From Calditrichota bacterium (GTDB lineage Bacteria; Zhuqueibacterota; Zhuqueibacteria; Zhuqueibacterales; Geothermadaptataceae), in assembly GCA_008501765.1 (NCBI GenBank), contig QQUE01000011.1, positions 44,924 through 108,923 of the forward strand: DNA of 64,000 nt. Reading direction: 5' to 3'. Under the pieces are notes generated by a model that worked only from the letters and a program-made list of their open reading frames with translations, searched no databases and was not told the origin of the DNA. How positions within the stretch are numbered: the first letter of the stretch is position 1; the number at the start of each line of letters is the position of its first letter. Shown here one piece after another: positions 27,573 through 36,778 of the stretch. Both the position numbers and the translations under genes were made by a program.

Positions 27573-28739
27573 TTATTGAAAAGCACTGATACCGGTGGCA
27601 GACTGCCCCAGCACAAGTGTATGAATTTCATGCGTACCTTCGTAAGTAATAACAGATTCAAGATTTGCCGCATGGCGCATACAAACATAATCATCCATAA
27701 TTCCATTCGCACCGAGAATCTCCCGACCCGAACGCGCAATTTGCAGCGCCTGATAGCAATTATTCCTTTTCGCAAGACTGACCTGGGCATGATGCATTTT
27801 ACCGGCATCTTTTAAGCGGCCAAGCTGCACGAGCAGGAGTTGCATTTTGGTTATTTCAGTCATCATTTCGGCAAATTTATTTTGTGTCAATTGAAATCCA
27901 GCGATTGGCTTGTCGAACATAATTCGCCCTTTGGCGTACTCCAGCGACTCATTGAAACAAGCCAGAGCTGCTCCCATCACTCCCCAGGCGATCCCGTACC
28001 GCGCTTGTGTTAAACAGGAGAGTGGTGATTTTAATCCTGCAGATTTGGGTAAAAGAGCATCTTCGCTCACAACACAATCATCCAGCAAAATTTCGGAAGT
28101 ATCTGATGCGCGTAAAGACAGTTTGCCGTGCATCGGTTTCGCAGTAAAACCTTGTGTCTTTTTTTCGATTAGAAAACCACGCACAACGCCATCGAGTTTG
28201 GCCCAGACAACGGCAACATCTGCTAAAGAGGCGTTGGTGATCCACATTTTACGGCCATTGAGTTTGTAGCCGCCATCAACTTTTTCAGCACGCGTGATCA
28301 TGCCGCTTGGATCAGAACCGTAATCCGGTTCGGTGAGCCCAAAACAACCGATCATTTCACCGGTTGCCAATTTTGGCAGATATTTCTTTTTCTGCTCTTC
28401 CGAACCAAAAGAATAAATTGGATACATCACCAGCGCGCCCTGCACGCTGACAAAACTGCGGATACCGCTGTCGCAATATTCGAGCTCAGTCATAATCAAT
28501 CCATAAGCGACGTTGTTCAATCCCGGGCAGCCGTAGCCATCCAGGTTGGAACCCAACAGTCCAAGCTCGCCGAACGGTTTAGCCAGGTGCCGCGGGAACT
28601 CCCCTTTCCGGTAATAATCACGAATGACTGGCTGGATTTCGCTGCTGACAAACTCCCGCACACTCTCTCTAACCTGGCGTTCCTCGTCGGATAACAAGCT
28701 GTTGAAATCAAAAAAATCGTGTACGCTGGGTGACTGCAT
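27573..28739 (-). CDS. gcdH: Glutaryl-CoA dehydrogenase
   Basis: 388-residue acyl-CoA dehydrogenase that oxidises and decarboxylates glutaryl-CoA to crotonyl-CoA in lysine, tryptophan or aromatic breakdown. Features that set GCDH apart are present: Arg94-Ser95 in GIRSFVSVQ, which holds the substrate carboxylate, and catalytic Glu367 in TYEGTHEIH. FGLTEPDYGSDP and MWITNA bind FAD. Crotonyl-CoA could feed the fadJ and thiolase products at 9.5-13.2 kb, and ETF (17.4 kb) would take the electrons. No lysine-pathway genes are beside it. Confidence 0.93.
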   Translation of the reverse strand: MQSPSVHDFFDFNSLLSDEERQVRESVREFVSSEIQPVIRDYYRKGEFPRHLAKPFGELGLLGSNLDGYGCPGLNNVAYGLIMTELEYCDSGIRSFVSVQGALVMYPIYSFGSEEQKKKYLPKLATGEMIGCFGLTEPDYGSDPSGMITRAEKVDGGYKLNGRKMWITNASLADVAVVWAKLDGVVRGFLIEKKTQGFTAKPMHGKLSLRASDTSEILLDDCVVSEDALLPKSAGLKSPLSCLTQARYGIAWGVMGAALACFNESLEYAKGRIMFDKPIAGFQLTQNKFAEMMTEITKMQLLLVQLGRLKDAGKMHHAQVSLAKRNNCYQALQIARSGREILGANGIMDDYVCMRHAANLESVITYEGTHEIHTLVLGQSATGISAFQ

Positions 28740-28758
28740 TAATTGCCTTAATTTATTT

Positions 28759-30105
28759 TTAAATAGAGAGAGAAAGTACTTTTAATGGCTTTTTCACGGG
28801 TGTCGCAATCTCGCCAAGTAACGTATTTGTTGTCGCACTTGTGATCGCAACTTCGACAAAATCGCCCGGTTTCAGATTTTCCGCTGTAAAGACCACTCCT
28901 TTGTTCTGATCGGTTTTTCCGAGCCACTGGTTCGGATCTTTCTTGCTCACCGACTCGATTAAAACTGTTTTCGTCGTGCCGACTTCACTTTGATTTATTT
29001 CTTTGGATATCTGACGCTGCAATTCATTTAAACGCACAATACGCTCGGTTTTCAAATGCTCAGGCACGTCATCGGGAAGTTCTCGTGAGGCTATTGTATT
29101 TTTTCGCTCACTGTATTTAAAAATGAATGCGGAGTCGAACCGCACGCGTTCCATTACCTCGAAAGTGTCTTCGAATTCAGCATCTGTCTCGCCGGAAAAG
29201 CCGACAATGACATCCGTCGTCAAACCAACACCGGGAATAATTTCACGAATTTCATCGACGAGCGCATAAAACTCTTTTTTGGAATAGGTACGATTCATGC
29301 GTTGTAACACGGCATCGTTTCCGGCCTGTAACGGCAGATGAATTTGCTTGCATAAACTGGGATACTCCGCGATAATATGCAACAAACGGCGGGGAAAATC
29401 TTTCGGGTGCGGCGAGGTAAAACGAATACGTGGAATATGCGTTTTTTCAGCAAGTTGCTTCATTAAATCGGCAAAATCATTGCCTTCGGAACTGTATGAA
29501 TTTACATTTTGCCCAAGAATTGTAACCTGCTTGAACCCTTCACTTTCGATCCGGTGCGCCTCGTTGAGCACACTTTCCACAGTACGGCTGCGCTCCCGTC
29601 CACGGGTATAAGGCACAACGCAAAATGTACAGAAATTATCGCAGCCGCGCATCACGGCGATCCAGGCGTTGACACCAGCCAGCCTTTTCGGGGTGACGTC
29701 GGCATAGGTTTCAAACTCGGAAAGTGAAAAATCAAAACCTTTTGCGGATGATTCTGAAACGGCATTCAGCAGGTTTGGCAGTTTTTTATAGCTGTCAGGC
29801 CCGGCAACGATATCAACCGTTGGTGAATGTTCGGCCAGATCCTTTCGCAAGCTTTGCGCCATGCAGCCAAGCACACCGACAACTTTGATTTCACCCCTTC
29901 TTTTCATGCCTTTTAACTCGTCCAGCCGATGAAATATTTTTTGATGGGCGTTTTCACGGACAGCACAGGTATTTATTAAAACCACCTGTGCCGCCTCCTG
30001 TGAAGAGACAAATTTAAAATTATTCTCAGCCAAAATCGAACGAATTAATTCCGAATCATATTCGTTCATTTGGCAGCCATAGGTTTCCAAAAAAATGTTT
30101 TTCAT
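28759..30105 (-). CDS. miaB: tRNA-2-methylthio-N6-dimethylallyladenosine synthase
   Basis: Radical-SAM enzyme adding a methylthio group to i6A37 of tRNAs reading UNN codons. 448 residues: an N-terminal UPF0004 domain with Cys11, Cys47 and Cys81 for the auxiliary cluster (LETYGCQMNEYDS), the radical-SAM CxxxCxxC at Cys155/159/162 (GCDNFCTFCVVPYTRGRERS), and a C-terminal TRAM domain. ETYGCQMN is diagnostic for MiaB. It follows the paralogue mtaB by 27 bp, and the gcdH start lies 19 bp after its stop. Confidence 0.95.
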   Translation of the reverse strand: MKNIFLETYGCQMNEYDSELIRSILAENNFKFVSSQEAAQVVLINTCAVRENAHQKIFHRLDELKGMKRRGEIKVVGVLGCMAQSLRKDLAEHSPTVDIVAGPDSYKKLPNLLNAVSESSAKGFDFSLSEFETYADVTPKRLAGVNAWIAVMRGCDNFCTFCVVPYTRGRERSRTVESVLNEAHRIESEGFKQVTILGQNVNSYSSEGNDFADLMKQLAEKTHIPRIRFTSPHPKDFPRRLLHIIAEYPSLCKQIHLPLQAGNDAVLQRMNRTYSKKEFYALVDEIREIIPGVGLTTDVIVGFSGETDAEFEDTFEVMERVRFDSAFIFKYSERKNTIASRELPDDVPEHLKTERIVRLNELQRQISKEINQSEVGTTKTVLIESVSKKDPNQWLGKTDQNKGVVFTAENLKPGDFVEVAITSATTNTLLGEIATPVKKPLKVLSLSI

Positions 30106-30132
30106 AATCTATTCTAAAAAATATAAATCAAT

Positions 30133-31479
30133 TTAAGTATTAATTTCTTCCAGTTGTTCAATTTCGAAGTGTGCACTATCACTTTCAACAAATCCAATTG
30201 CAAATCCATTTCGAACGTCGGAGATTTTCACATCGACCAATTGATTGCGCTGGAGCGTGCTTCCATTCCCAATGCTGACTTTGATGTAATTATCCGAGAA
30301 TCCACTCCAGCAGTCATTTTGATCTTTTTCTTCAGTCAAAACACGCAATTTTCTGCCGATAAATCTGCGGTAAAAGGCTTCCTTTTTGGTATCTGAAATT
30401 TGATGAAGAATCTTGCTGCGTTTTTTCTTGATTTTTGGATCAACGCGCCCTTTGATATGTTCAGTAGCCGTTCCCTTGCGATCCGAATAATTAAAAATAT
30501 GCGCATAAACCAGGGGTGAATCTTGCATGATTGAGCCTGATTTTTCGAAATCAAGTTCGGATTCGGTGGGAAAACCAACAATCATATCTGTGGCAATTAA
30601 AATATCAGGCACTTTAGCGACACCCTGATTCACAAATTGAAGGAATTCACCGCTGTTGTAATGCCTTTTCATATCGAGCAATATTTTATCGGAGCCACTT
30701 TGCAAAGGCAGGTGAAGATGTGGGCAAAGTTTTTCATTTTCACGCATCAAATCAAAAATTTCTTCGGTCAATGTCGCAGGCTCAATGCTGCTGATGCGAA
30801 GTCGTTTTAATGCCGGAATAGCAAGCAGCATTTTAATAACATCGATAAAATATTTATCTTCAAAATTATATGTGCCGATATTGACACCGGTCACGACGAT
30901 CTCTTTGTACCCGGCATCCGTCAAACGGATGGCTTCGCGCTGAATATCCCAAAACGCACGGCTGCGTGCCCGGCCACGGGCAAAAGGGACAACACAGAAA
31001 CTGCACATAAAATTGCAGCCGTCCTGAATTTTCAAATTGGCGCGGGTTGTTGGGAGATTTGTACCGGTATTTTCGATTGTAAAAGGTTGGCGGGACATTT
31101 TGTTGAGCACAACAATGGGCTCGGAGCGTTTTGCAGGAACATCGATATATCGCACGACATCCATTTTATCCTGCGATCCAACAATTAGATCGATGCCGTC
31201 AATTCTTTTGAGAGACTCTGCGGCTGTTTGTGAGTAACAGCCGACAACCGCGATAAAAGTATCTGCATTTCTCCGTAAAACTTGCCGAACTAATTGGCGG
31301 CAACGGGCATCGGCTTGTTCTGTGACAGTACAAGAATTTATTATGCAAACATCAACATGCTCGTTAATATCTGCTATCTCATATTTTTCATTACGAAAGG
31401 ACTGGCTTATCAGTGCCGTTTCAGCCTGATTAAGACGGCACCCGAACGTATAAAATGCAGCTTTTAAACCATTTTCCAA
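30133..31479 (-). CDS. mtaB: tRNA t6A37 methylthiotransferase
   Basis: Methylthiolates t6A37 of tRNAs reading ANN codons. 448 residues, the same length and architecture as the adjacent miaB. The signature TFGCRLNQAET is typical of MtaB. Auxiliary-cluster cysteines are 14, 50 and 81; radical-SAM cysteines are 155, 159 and 162 (GCNFMCSFCVVPFARG). The near-identical cysteine positions in the two neighbours suggest an old tandem pair. First gene of the mtaB-miaB-gcdH run. Confidence 0.94.
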   Translation of the reverse strand: MENGLKAAFYTFGCRLNQAETALISQSFRNEKYEIADINEHVDVCIINSCTVTEQADARCRQLVRQVLRRNADTFIAVVGCYSQTAAESLKRIDGIDLIVGSQDKMDVVRYIDVPAKRSEPIVVLNKMSRQPFTIENTGTNLPTTRANLKIQDGCNFMCSFCVVPFARGRARSRAFWDIQREAIRLTDAGYKEIVVTGVNIGTYNFEDKYFIDVIKMLLAIPALKRLRISSIEPATLTEEIFDLMRENEKLCPHLHLPLQSGSDKILLDMKRHYNSGEFLQFVNQGVAKVPDILIATDMIVGFPTESELDFEKSGSIMQDSPLVYAHIFNYSDRKGTATEHIKGRVDPKIKKKRSKILHQISDTKKEAFYRRFIGRKLRVLTEEKDQNDCWSGFSDNYIKVSIGNGSTLQRNQLVDVKISDVRNGFAIGFVESDSAHFEIEQLEEINT

Positions 31480-31523
31480 CTGTATATTTTCTTTATTTTA
31501 AAAAGTCAAATTTATGTAAATAT

Positions 31524-31549
31524 AAAAAGAAAGTGGCCATAAAGCCACT
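31524..31549 (-). terminator. Terminator downstream of the small GAF gene
   Basis: Stem AGTGGC / GCCACT (31532-31537 and 31544-31549) is followed on the minus strand by TTCTTTTTAT. It would end the transcript of the gene at 31710-32192 before mtaB. Confidence 0.6.
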
Positions 31550-31709
31550 GGGGTCGCAATATAGTTAATATAATGATTTCTGTCAAGAGGGAGGTTGCGA
31601 GGAAAGCAGGGAATTAAACGATTATAAAAACGCCTTAACATCTTATTTTTTAAAAAATAACTTAGTTAACTGCAATCGTCAGGTTATTCGACCATTCGGT
31701 GTTGGCAAA

Positions 31710-32192
31710 CTATCCTGTCTGCGGTATGCTAAAAACAGTGGGGTGAAAATAATTGGATAATTCTTTGGCACATTCTTTCAACAGCCTGACTTCTGTCGGA
31801 GCGAAGAACGCACCCGAGTTTTTTTCTGCATGCAAAAAACCAACAACATTCTCCTCGAATTTGATCGGAATGAGGAATTCCGGCCGGGCTTTGTATGCCG
31901 AACTCACGCTTCTGGTTTTTATAAATTTGCTTGGGATAATCGTGACCTGTTTTTTTACGTTTGCCGAAAGAATGTGAATCTTTTTCTGTTCATATGATTC
32001 TGCCTGGGCTTTACGGTTGGTCGTGATTACAGTGTCATCCAACTCATCCCCTGTTCGGCGAAAAATAGATAAACACGCCAGATCATTTGTCTCCACGAGA
32101 TACTCAGAAATTTCGTCTAATTTGACAAACAATCCGGAAGTTGAATTCAATATTTCTTTTATTTTTGTAAGGTGTTTTTCAACAAACTCCAC
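31710..32192 (-). CDS. Small GAF-domain protein
   Basis: 160 cytoplasmic residues made up almost wholly of a GAF fold: DLACLSIFRR in the first strands, then PEFLIPIKFEENVVGFLHAE and GAFFAPTEVRLLKECAKELS at the end, the usual GAF closing helix. There is no output domain. It could be a stand-alone sensor or a partner of another regulator. It is monocistronic, with a terminator downstream. Confidence 0.7.
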   Translation of the reverse strand: MEFVEKHLTKIKEILNSTSGLFVKLDEISEYLVETNDLACLSIFRRTGDELDDTVITTNRKAQAESYEQKKIHILSANVKKQVTIIPSKFIKTRSVSSAYKARPEFLIPIKFEENVVGFLHAEKNSGAFFAPTEVRLLKECAKELSNYFHPTVFSIPQTG

Positions 32193-32466
32193 GAACGCAT
32201 CTCTCCCTCTCCAATTTAATAATAGCGCTAAAAGTTGATAAAATCTCTTTCACTTTTATAAAAAAAATTACTTAATAAGTTACCTCCGAAACAGGGTGGT
32301 TTGCAGAAGATAAATTTTAAATTTTACAAAAATCTGATCATTTTTTGAACTTAAATTTACGGTAAATTCATATATTACTAAATGTTTAATCAATGAAAGT
32401 GTTGGCCACCTTAACGAGAGAAAAATATTTGTGCAGTCATGGTGATTCGCTTGTTAGACGGCTAAT

Positions 32467-32811
32467 TTATTTTCTCCACTCCCGGACTAGCACTTCATAT
32501 TTTTTATCATTTAAAAAATCTTGAAACATTGCATCGTCATCAAATTCAATTTTTGATCCACTATGACCATATACTTCACAATATGCACATGAGCTTATTG
32601 GAATCATAAAGTGATAAACAAAAGTTCCTTTCCATACATAACGGTATACTTTCAAGCCAAAATATTCGTGGTCAGTTGACATCGAGTCAATTTTTGTTTT
32701 CAACCAGGTGGGAGTATCCTGCTCATAATCATAAGGCTCCAGACTCGTTTCCTTTTGGCAAGCAATCGAAACAAAAATAAAGAATGAAGCGATTATTATA
32801 AATCGGCTCAT
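32467..32811 (-). CDS. Small lipoprotein
   Basis: 114 residues with a lipoprotein signal ending VSIAC (lipidated Cys about 18). The mature domain is aromatic-rich (DHEYFGLKVYRYVWKGTFVY) and contains CAYC, a possible disulfide or metal pair. The ATG at 32811 has GAGGA six bases before it. I do not recognise a family. It follows the yedF-like gene by about 58 bp on the same strand and may share its transcript. Confidence 0.7.
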   Translation of the reverse strand: MSRFIIIASFFIFVSIACQKETSLEPYDYEQDTPTWLKTKIDSMSTDHEYFGLKVYRYVWKGTFVYHFMIPISSCAYCEVYGHSGSKIEFDDDAMFQDFLNDKKYEVLVREWRK

Positions 32812-32869
32812 AGTCATTCCTCTTTTTCATTTAACGACCCAATATTTGTAATTGAAATGCTAAAACTAA

Positions 32870-33202
32870 TTAAGGCCGGATGATTTTATCCGCATTCATC
32901 ATAATCTCAATCGTTTGGTCCATGGTGCCGATCTCGCCGATGAGCAATTGATATCTTTTCTGATAATGATCAAGACATGTTCCACAGGTGGCAATTTTCG
33001 CCCCTCTCGCCTCCATGGTTTTCAAGCTTTCAAGGATTTCACCAGCTTCTGTTGTCAGCAAAATCCCGGAATTAACACAACCAATCACATCTATTTGAAT
33101 TTCAGACTCGGCTAATTTTTTCAGAAAAACTCTTAATAACTTTTGACCGAGCTCGGGATCTCCGGTTCCCATCGTATCAGAGCTGAGATATAAAAATGTC
33201 AT
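32870..33202 (-). CDS. DsrE/YedF-like sulfur-relay protein
   Basis: 110 residues matching the C-terminal DsrE-like domain of the selenium-metabolism protein YedF: LYLSSDTMGTGDPELG at the start, NSGILLTTEAG, then TCGTCLDHY with Cys73 and Cys76, and NADKIIRP at the end. The N-terminal TusA-like domain of full YedF is absent. The family is linked to sulfur or selenium transfer, though its exact role is unproven. The ATG at 33202 is used, with GGGAG ten bases upstream. It follows trxB directly, which suits a thiol-redox role. Confidence 0.82.
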   Translation of the reverse strand: MTFLYLSSDTMGTGDPELGQKLLRVFLKKLAESEIQIDVIGCVNSGILLTTEAGEILESLKTMEARGAKIATCGTCLDHYQKRYQLLIGEIGTMDQTIEIMMNADKIIRP

Positions 33203-33271
33203 ATAGAAAGTCTCCCACTCGTACATTATTCCAAATCATTGACGGTCACTATTTGATAGATTTTTCTAATT

Positions 33272-34198
33272 TCACCCTTCGAGATAGCGTTCGGCATCGA
33301 GAGCTGCCTGGCAGCCCATCCCTGCTGCAGTCACTGCCTGGCGATAAATTTTATCAACCACATCGCCGGAAGCAAATACACCGGGCACACTTGTCATCGT
33401 TCGCTCTTTATTTATTATATAGCCGGCCTCGTCCATTTCCAACTGCCCTTTGAATAAATCTGTGTTTGGTTTATGGCCGATTGCAATAAAAACGCCTGTG
33501 ACAGGCAATTCATTCAATTCACCCGTCTTAACATTTTTTAGAGTAACTCCCGTGACGCTTTTCTTTTCCGGGTCATGAATTTTTTCGACAACTGAATCCC
33601 AGGCAACTTCAATTTTTTTATTTGCGAGCGCGCGTTCCCGCATTATTTTTGATGCCCGAAACTCATCCCGACGGTGGACAATAGTAACTTTGGAGGCAAA
33701 TTTGGTGAGAAATGAAGCTTCTTCCAGGGCAGAATCACCACCACCCACCACGATAATTTCCTGATCGCGGTAGAAAAAACCATCACACGTTGCGCAGGCC
33801 GAAACGCCGTGTCCCATCAATGCAGTTTCGTCCTCACGGCCAAGCAACATAGCTGAAGCACCTGTCGAAATTATTATAGATTTGCTTTGGTACTCGGTAT
33901 CGTTAACCCAGACACGAAACGGTTTTTGCGAGAAATCAACTTTCGATACGACATCAAAAATGACTTTGGCATCGAACCGTTCAACTTGCTTCCGCATATC
34001 ATCCATCAATTGCGGCCCCTGGATGCCCTCTGGAAATCCAGGGAAATTTTCCACTTCCGTCGTGATCGTGAGCTGTCCACCAGGCTGCGGTCCGGCAAAA
34101 ATGATTGGTTTTAAGTCAGCACGGGCGGCATAAATCCCCGCCGTGTAGCCAGCAGGTCCAGAACCAATAATTAACACATCATGCACTGTATTTGACAT
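33272..34198 (-). CDS. trxB: Thioredoxin-disulfide reductase
   Basis: NADPH-dependent flavoprotein that reduces thioredoxin. 308 residues with the FAD motif GSGPAG at 12-17, the redox pair CATC (Cys135 and Cys138) followed by DGFF, the NADPH motif GGGDSALEE near 153, and the C-terminal GVFASGDV. The upstream region is clear of genes back to a terminator at 34386-34416, so its promoter lies in 34199-34385. Likely first gene of a trxB-yedF-lipoprotein transcript. Confidence 0.96.
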   Translation of the reverse strand: MSNTVHDVLIIGSGPAGYTAGIYAARADLKPIIFAGPQPGGQLTITTEVENFPGFPEGIQGPQLMDDMRKQVERFDAKVIFDVVSKVDFSQKPFRVWVNDTEYQSKSIIISTGASAMLLGREDETALMGHGVSACATCDGFFYRDQEIIVVGGGDSALEEASFLTKFASKVTIVHRRDEFRASKIMRERALANKKIEVAWDSVVEKIHDPEKKSVTGVTLKNVKTGELNELPVTGVFIAIGHKPNTDLFKGQLEMDEAGYIINKERTMTSVPGVFASGDVVDKIYRQAVTAAGMGCQAALDAERYLEG

Positions 34199-34385
34199 TA
34201 TATAAACTCCCTATTTATTAGAAAAGGATGATAATATTCGGGTAGAATTAGCAATTTCAAAAAACCTAACAGAAAAATGAGCAGCATTATTTCATTGTGA
34301 ATTGATGAAAAAAACAAACCAGAATTCATAGAAATTATTGTAAAACACACGATGTACAAATGCAAGAAAAATAGGCAAGTGGAAT

Positions 34386-34416
34386 AAAAAAAAGCCCGAA
34401 CTCGTCGAGTTCGGGC
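34386..34416 (-). terminator. Rho-independent terminator
   Basis: Stem GCCCGAACTCG / CGAGTTCGGGC (34394-34404 and 34406-34416) is followed on the minus strand by nine T. It ends the transcript of the gene at 34549-34938. The 130 bp between them contains another small inverted repeat TGGTTAAA / TTTAACCA. Confidence 0.88.
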
Positions 34417-34548
34417 CCAGGGGATTGATAACCTTAATACTACTTACATTCTATGCGCTGCGCTGCGCTTCCTTCGCACCAGATCATGGTTAAACATCCT
34501 TTTTTAACCAGCATTTGCAGTTTGCAATATCAAGATCGAACAATAGTT

Positions 34549-34938
34549 TTAAGCACATCTTCGTTTTTTCTTCAACCGGGCTTTGTACCGCAATCGCCGT
34601 TTTTGGCGGTCGAGTTTTTTGAGCATTTTTTCGAGTTGCTTCTTTTCTTTCCGGAGAGTCGTTAAATTCTTTTCGACATTTTTTTCTTTTTCTAAACCAG
34701 TTTTGCTTTTAATTCGTGATTTTTGTGCATAAATCTGCCCGAGATCTACCACCGGCTCCGGATCAGAACTTTCAGACTTTACGACGGCAGCATTCCACCT
34801 GGCAGGTTGCCGAACATTCTTGCGGGCATTCTTTTGAGCAATCCCTTTAGTTGGCAAAATAATTAAGAGGGTGAACAATACACAACAGATAAAGACTGCT
34901 TTTTTTTGAAACAAACTCTGAATTAAGGAATTAATCAT
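34549..34938 (-). CDS. Basic, coiled-coil exported protein of unknown function
   Basis: 129 residues. A hydrophobic segment at about 13-32 (FICCVLFTLLIILPTKGIAQ) acts as a signal or anchor. The last 50 residues are a very basic helix (LRKEKKQLEKMLKKLDRQ), likely a coiled coil, ending KKKRRCA. No family recognised. Its own terminator follows, so it is monocistronic. Confidence 0.6.
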   Translation of the reverse strand: MINSLIQSLFQKKAVFICCVLFTLLIILPTKGIAQKNARKNVRQPARWNAAVVKSESSDPEPVVDLGQIYAQKSRIKSKTGLEKEKNVEKNLTTLRKEKKQLEKMLKKLDRQKRRLRYKARLKKKRRCA

Positions 34939-35203
34939 GACGCTGATTCTCTCGGTAAATTAATCCTTCGAATTACACATTGAAAGAATCGGCTTTGCCC
35001 CTGGAGATGAAAATTTTATGACAATAAAATAAAACTAAATTTTACAAAACTAACATGGAACTAAACACTTGTAAATATCTTCATTTAAAATTACTTAGCT
35101 TAATATATTTTTATCAGTGAAGCCCGGCAAAAAATTAGATTTTTACCGATCTGTTCGGCCTGCTTTTTACACATTTCTCACTTCAATGTTTTCAATAATT
35201 GTC

Positions 35204-35232
35204 TTGACTTTAATAGATTTTATCCCGATTTT
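35204..35232 (+). promoter_or_regulatory. Candidate promoter of tRNA-Ala
   Basis: TTGACT at 35204-35209 with a 17-bp gap to GATTTT at 35227-35232 would start transcription about eight bases before the tRNA. The -10 box is poor. The rest of 34939-35203 shows no gene. Confidence 0.35.
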
Positions 35233-35246
35233 TCGCTTCGATATTT

Positions 35247-35319
35247 GGGGCTGTAGCTCAGTTGGGAGAGCGCATGACTGGCAGTCATGAGGTCGTCAGT
35301 TCGATCCTGATCAGCTCCA
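35247..35319 (+). tRNA. tRNA-Ala (GGC)
   Basis: 73 bases that fold as a complete cloverleaf: acceptor GGGGCTG / CAGCTCC, D-arm GCTC...GAGC, anticodon stem CATGA / TCATG with loop CTGGCAG (anticodon GGC), and T-arm GTCAG TTCGATC CTGAT. The discriminator is A. No CCA is encoded. A terminator follows at 35345. Confidence 0.97.
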
Positions 35320-35344
35320 CTCATTTATAATTTATTCTAAGAAT

Positions 35345-35379
35345 AAAAAAAGGACAAAGATTAACTTTGTCCTTTTTTT
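35345..35379. terminator. Bidirectional terminator between tRNA-Ala and glycerate kinase
   Basis: Stem AAAAAAGGACAAAG / CTTTGTCCTTTTTT with a 5-base loop has A and T runs at both ends, serving tRNA-Ala on plus and the glycerate kinase gene (stop at 35433) on minus. Confidence 0.92.
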
Positions 35380-35432
35380 ATATTTATAGCGGATCTTTTT
35401 TCTTCAAATCAACGCTAAAATCCATTCCGTTA

Positions 35433-36743
35433 TTATTTGCCCAAATACAAACCAATATCCATTACATTTGTGCCCGTGGACCCAGTTTTGACTAATCCGT
35501 CCGTGAGTGAAAAAAAAGTATAGCTGTCGTGCTCATCAAGAAAATGTTTGGGATCGAGTTGCAAATTTATAGCATTAAGATACGAAATTTCGTTTATCAT
35601 TGCACCCGCAGCGTCTGTCGGGCCATCGCGGCCATCGGTGCCGCAGCTAAGGAGAACAAACGGCGAATCGGACCTATCTTCCATTTCAGCTAATGCGGCG
35701 AGAACAAACTCCTGATTTCGCCCGCCTTTGCCCTTTTTTCGTAATCGTACTGTGGTTTCTCCCCCCCAAATTATAGCAGTCGGTTGCTTGAAATTCTGGT
35801 TGCGGATAAACTGAACCATTTTTTTAGCGGCTTCACGAGCTTCACCCTGCACAGGATCGGCAATTTCGATCGTTTTATAACACAATACGCGGGCATGTTT
35901 AATTGCGGCTCTCCTTGCACGCTCATTATTTCCCAATATAAATGAAAATACGCGACTAAAAATCCGGTTGTCAGTACTGCGCATTTCTGTGTCCATTTTA
36001 GTCAATCCCTGCTGCAAATACCGGCTCATCGACACAGGTATTTCATCTTGCAAATCGTATTTTTCGACAACGTTCCAGGCATCTTTAAAAGTTGAATAAT
36101 CTGGCGAAAGAGGACCCGAGCCAATTATAGGTAACGGATCATTAATTACATCAGAAACAACTAAATTAATCATTTGTGCGGGATAAATATGCGCTGCTAA
36201 TTTCCCACCTTTCACTTTGGAAAACCGCTTTCGCAGAATGTTTATTTCCTCAATATTAGCACCGCATGCAAGTAAACATGAATTAAGATTTTGAATATCT
36301 GTGAGCGTGAATCCAGCCAATGGACTTTCCATTAAAGCTGAAGCACCTCCTGAAATCAGACAGATGACGAGGTCGGACTCGGACAATCGCTGCACCAAGT
36401 TTAGCAACTTTTCTGTTGCAGCAAGGCTGTTGGCGTCACTAATCGGATGCCCAGCCTCAACAACTTCAATTTTTCCACAGTCAATTTTATTGCCGTAATT
36501 CGTGATGATAAACCCTGTAGAAAGTTTATCTCCGATGCGCTGCTGCAGGCTGAATGCCATAGCTGCGCTAGCTTTTCCTGCCCCGATAATCGAAACGGAA
36601 CGAAATTCATCAAGATTAAATTTTCGGCTATTGATTTTGAGGATCTGACCATCGAATTGAATGCAATCCCGGATCAGGTTTTCAGGGTGAACCGAATTTA
36701 TTGCCGCATTGACAATTAAGCGTGCGTGCTTTTTTAAATTCAT
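35433..36743 (-). CDS. Glycerate 2-kinase (MOFRL family)
   Basis: Phosphorylates D-glycerate to 2-phosphoglycerate, feeding glycolysis. 436 residues with the GckA/TtuD layout: an N-terminal DUF4147 domain (GAGKASAAMA, LISGGASALMESP, RKRFSKVKGGKLA) and the C-terminal MOFRL domain (GGRNQEFVLAALAE, SCGTDGRDGPTDAAGA, STGTNVMDIGLYLG). It follows the creatininase-family gene by 35 bp, so the two probably form an operon. No glyoxylate or serine-cycle genes are adjacent. Confidence 0.9.
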   Translation of the reverse strand: MNLKKHARLIVNAAINSVHPENLIRDCIQFDGQILKINSRKFNLDEFRSVSIIGAGKASAAMAFSLQQRIGDKLSTGFIITNYGNKIDCGKIEVVEAGHPISDANSLAATEKLLNLVQRLSESDLVICLISGGASALMESPLAGFTLTDIQNLNSCLLACGANIEEINILRKRFSKVKGGKLAAHIYPAQMINLVVSDVINDPLPIIGSGPLSPDYSTFKDAWNVVEKYDLQDEIPVSMSRYLQQGLTKMDTEMRSTDNRIFSRVFSFILGNNERARRAAIKHARVLCYKTIEIADPVQGEAREAAKKMVQFIRNQNFKQPTAIIWGGETTVRLRKKGKGGRNQEFVLAALAEMEDRSDSPFVLLSCGTDGRDGPTDAAGAMINEISYLNAINLQLDPKHFLDEHDSYTFFSLTDGLVKTGSTGTNVMDIGLYLGK

Positions 36744-36778
36744 CTTTCTACTGCAGGATGTGGTAGTTTTATATTCAA

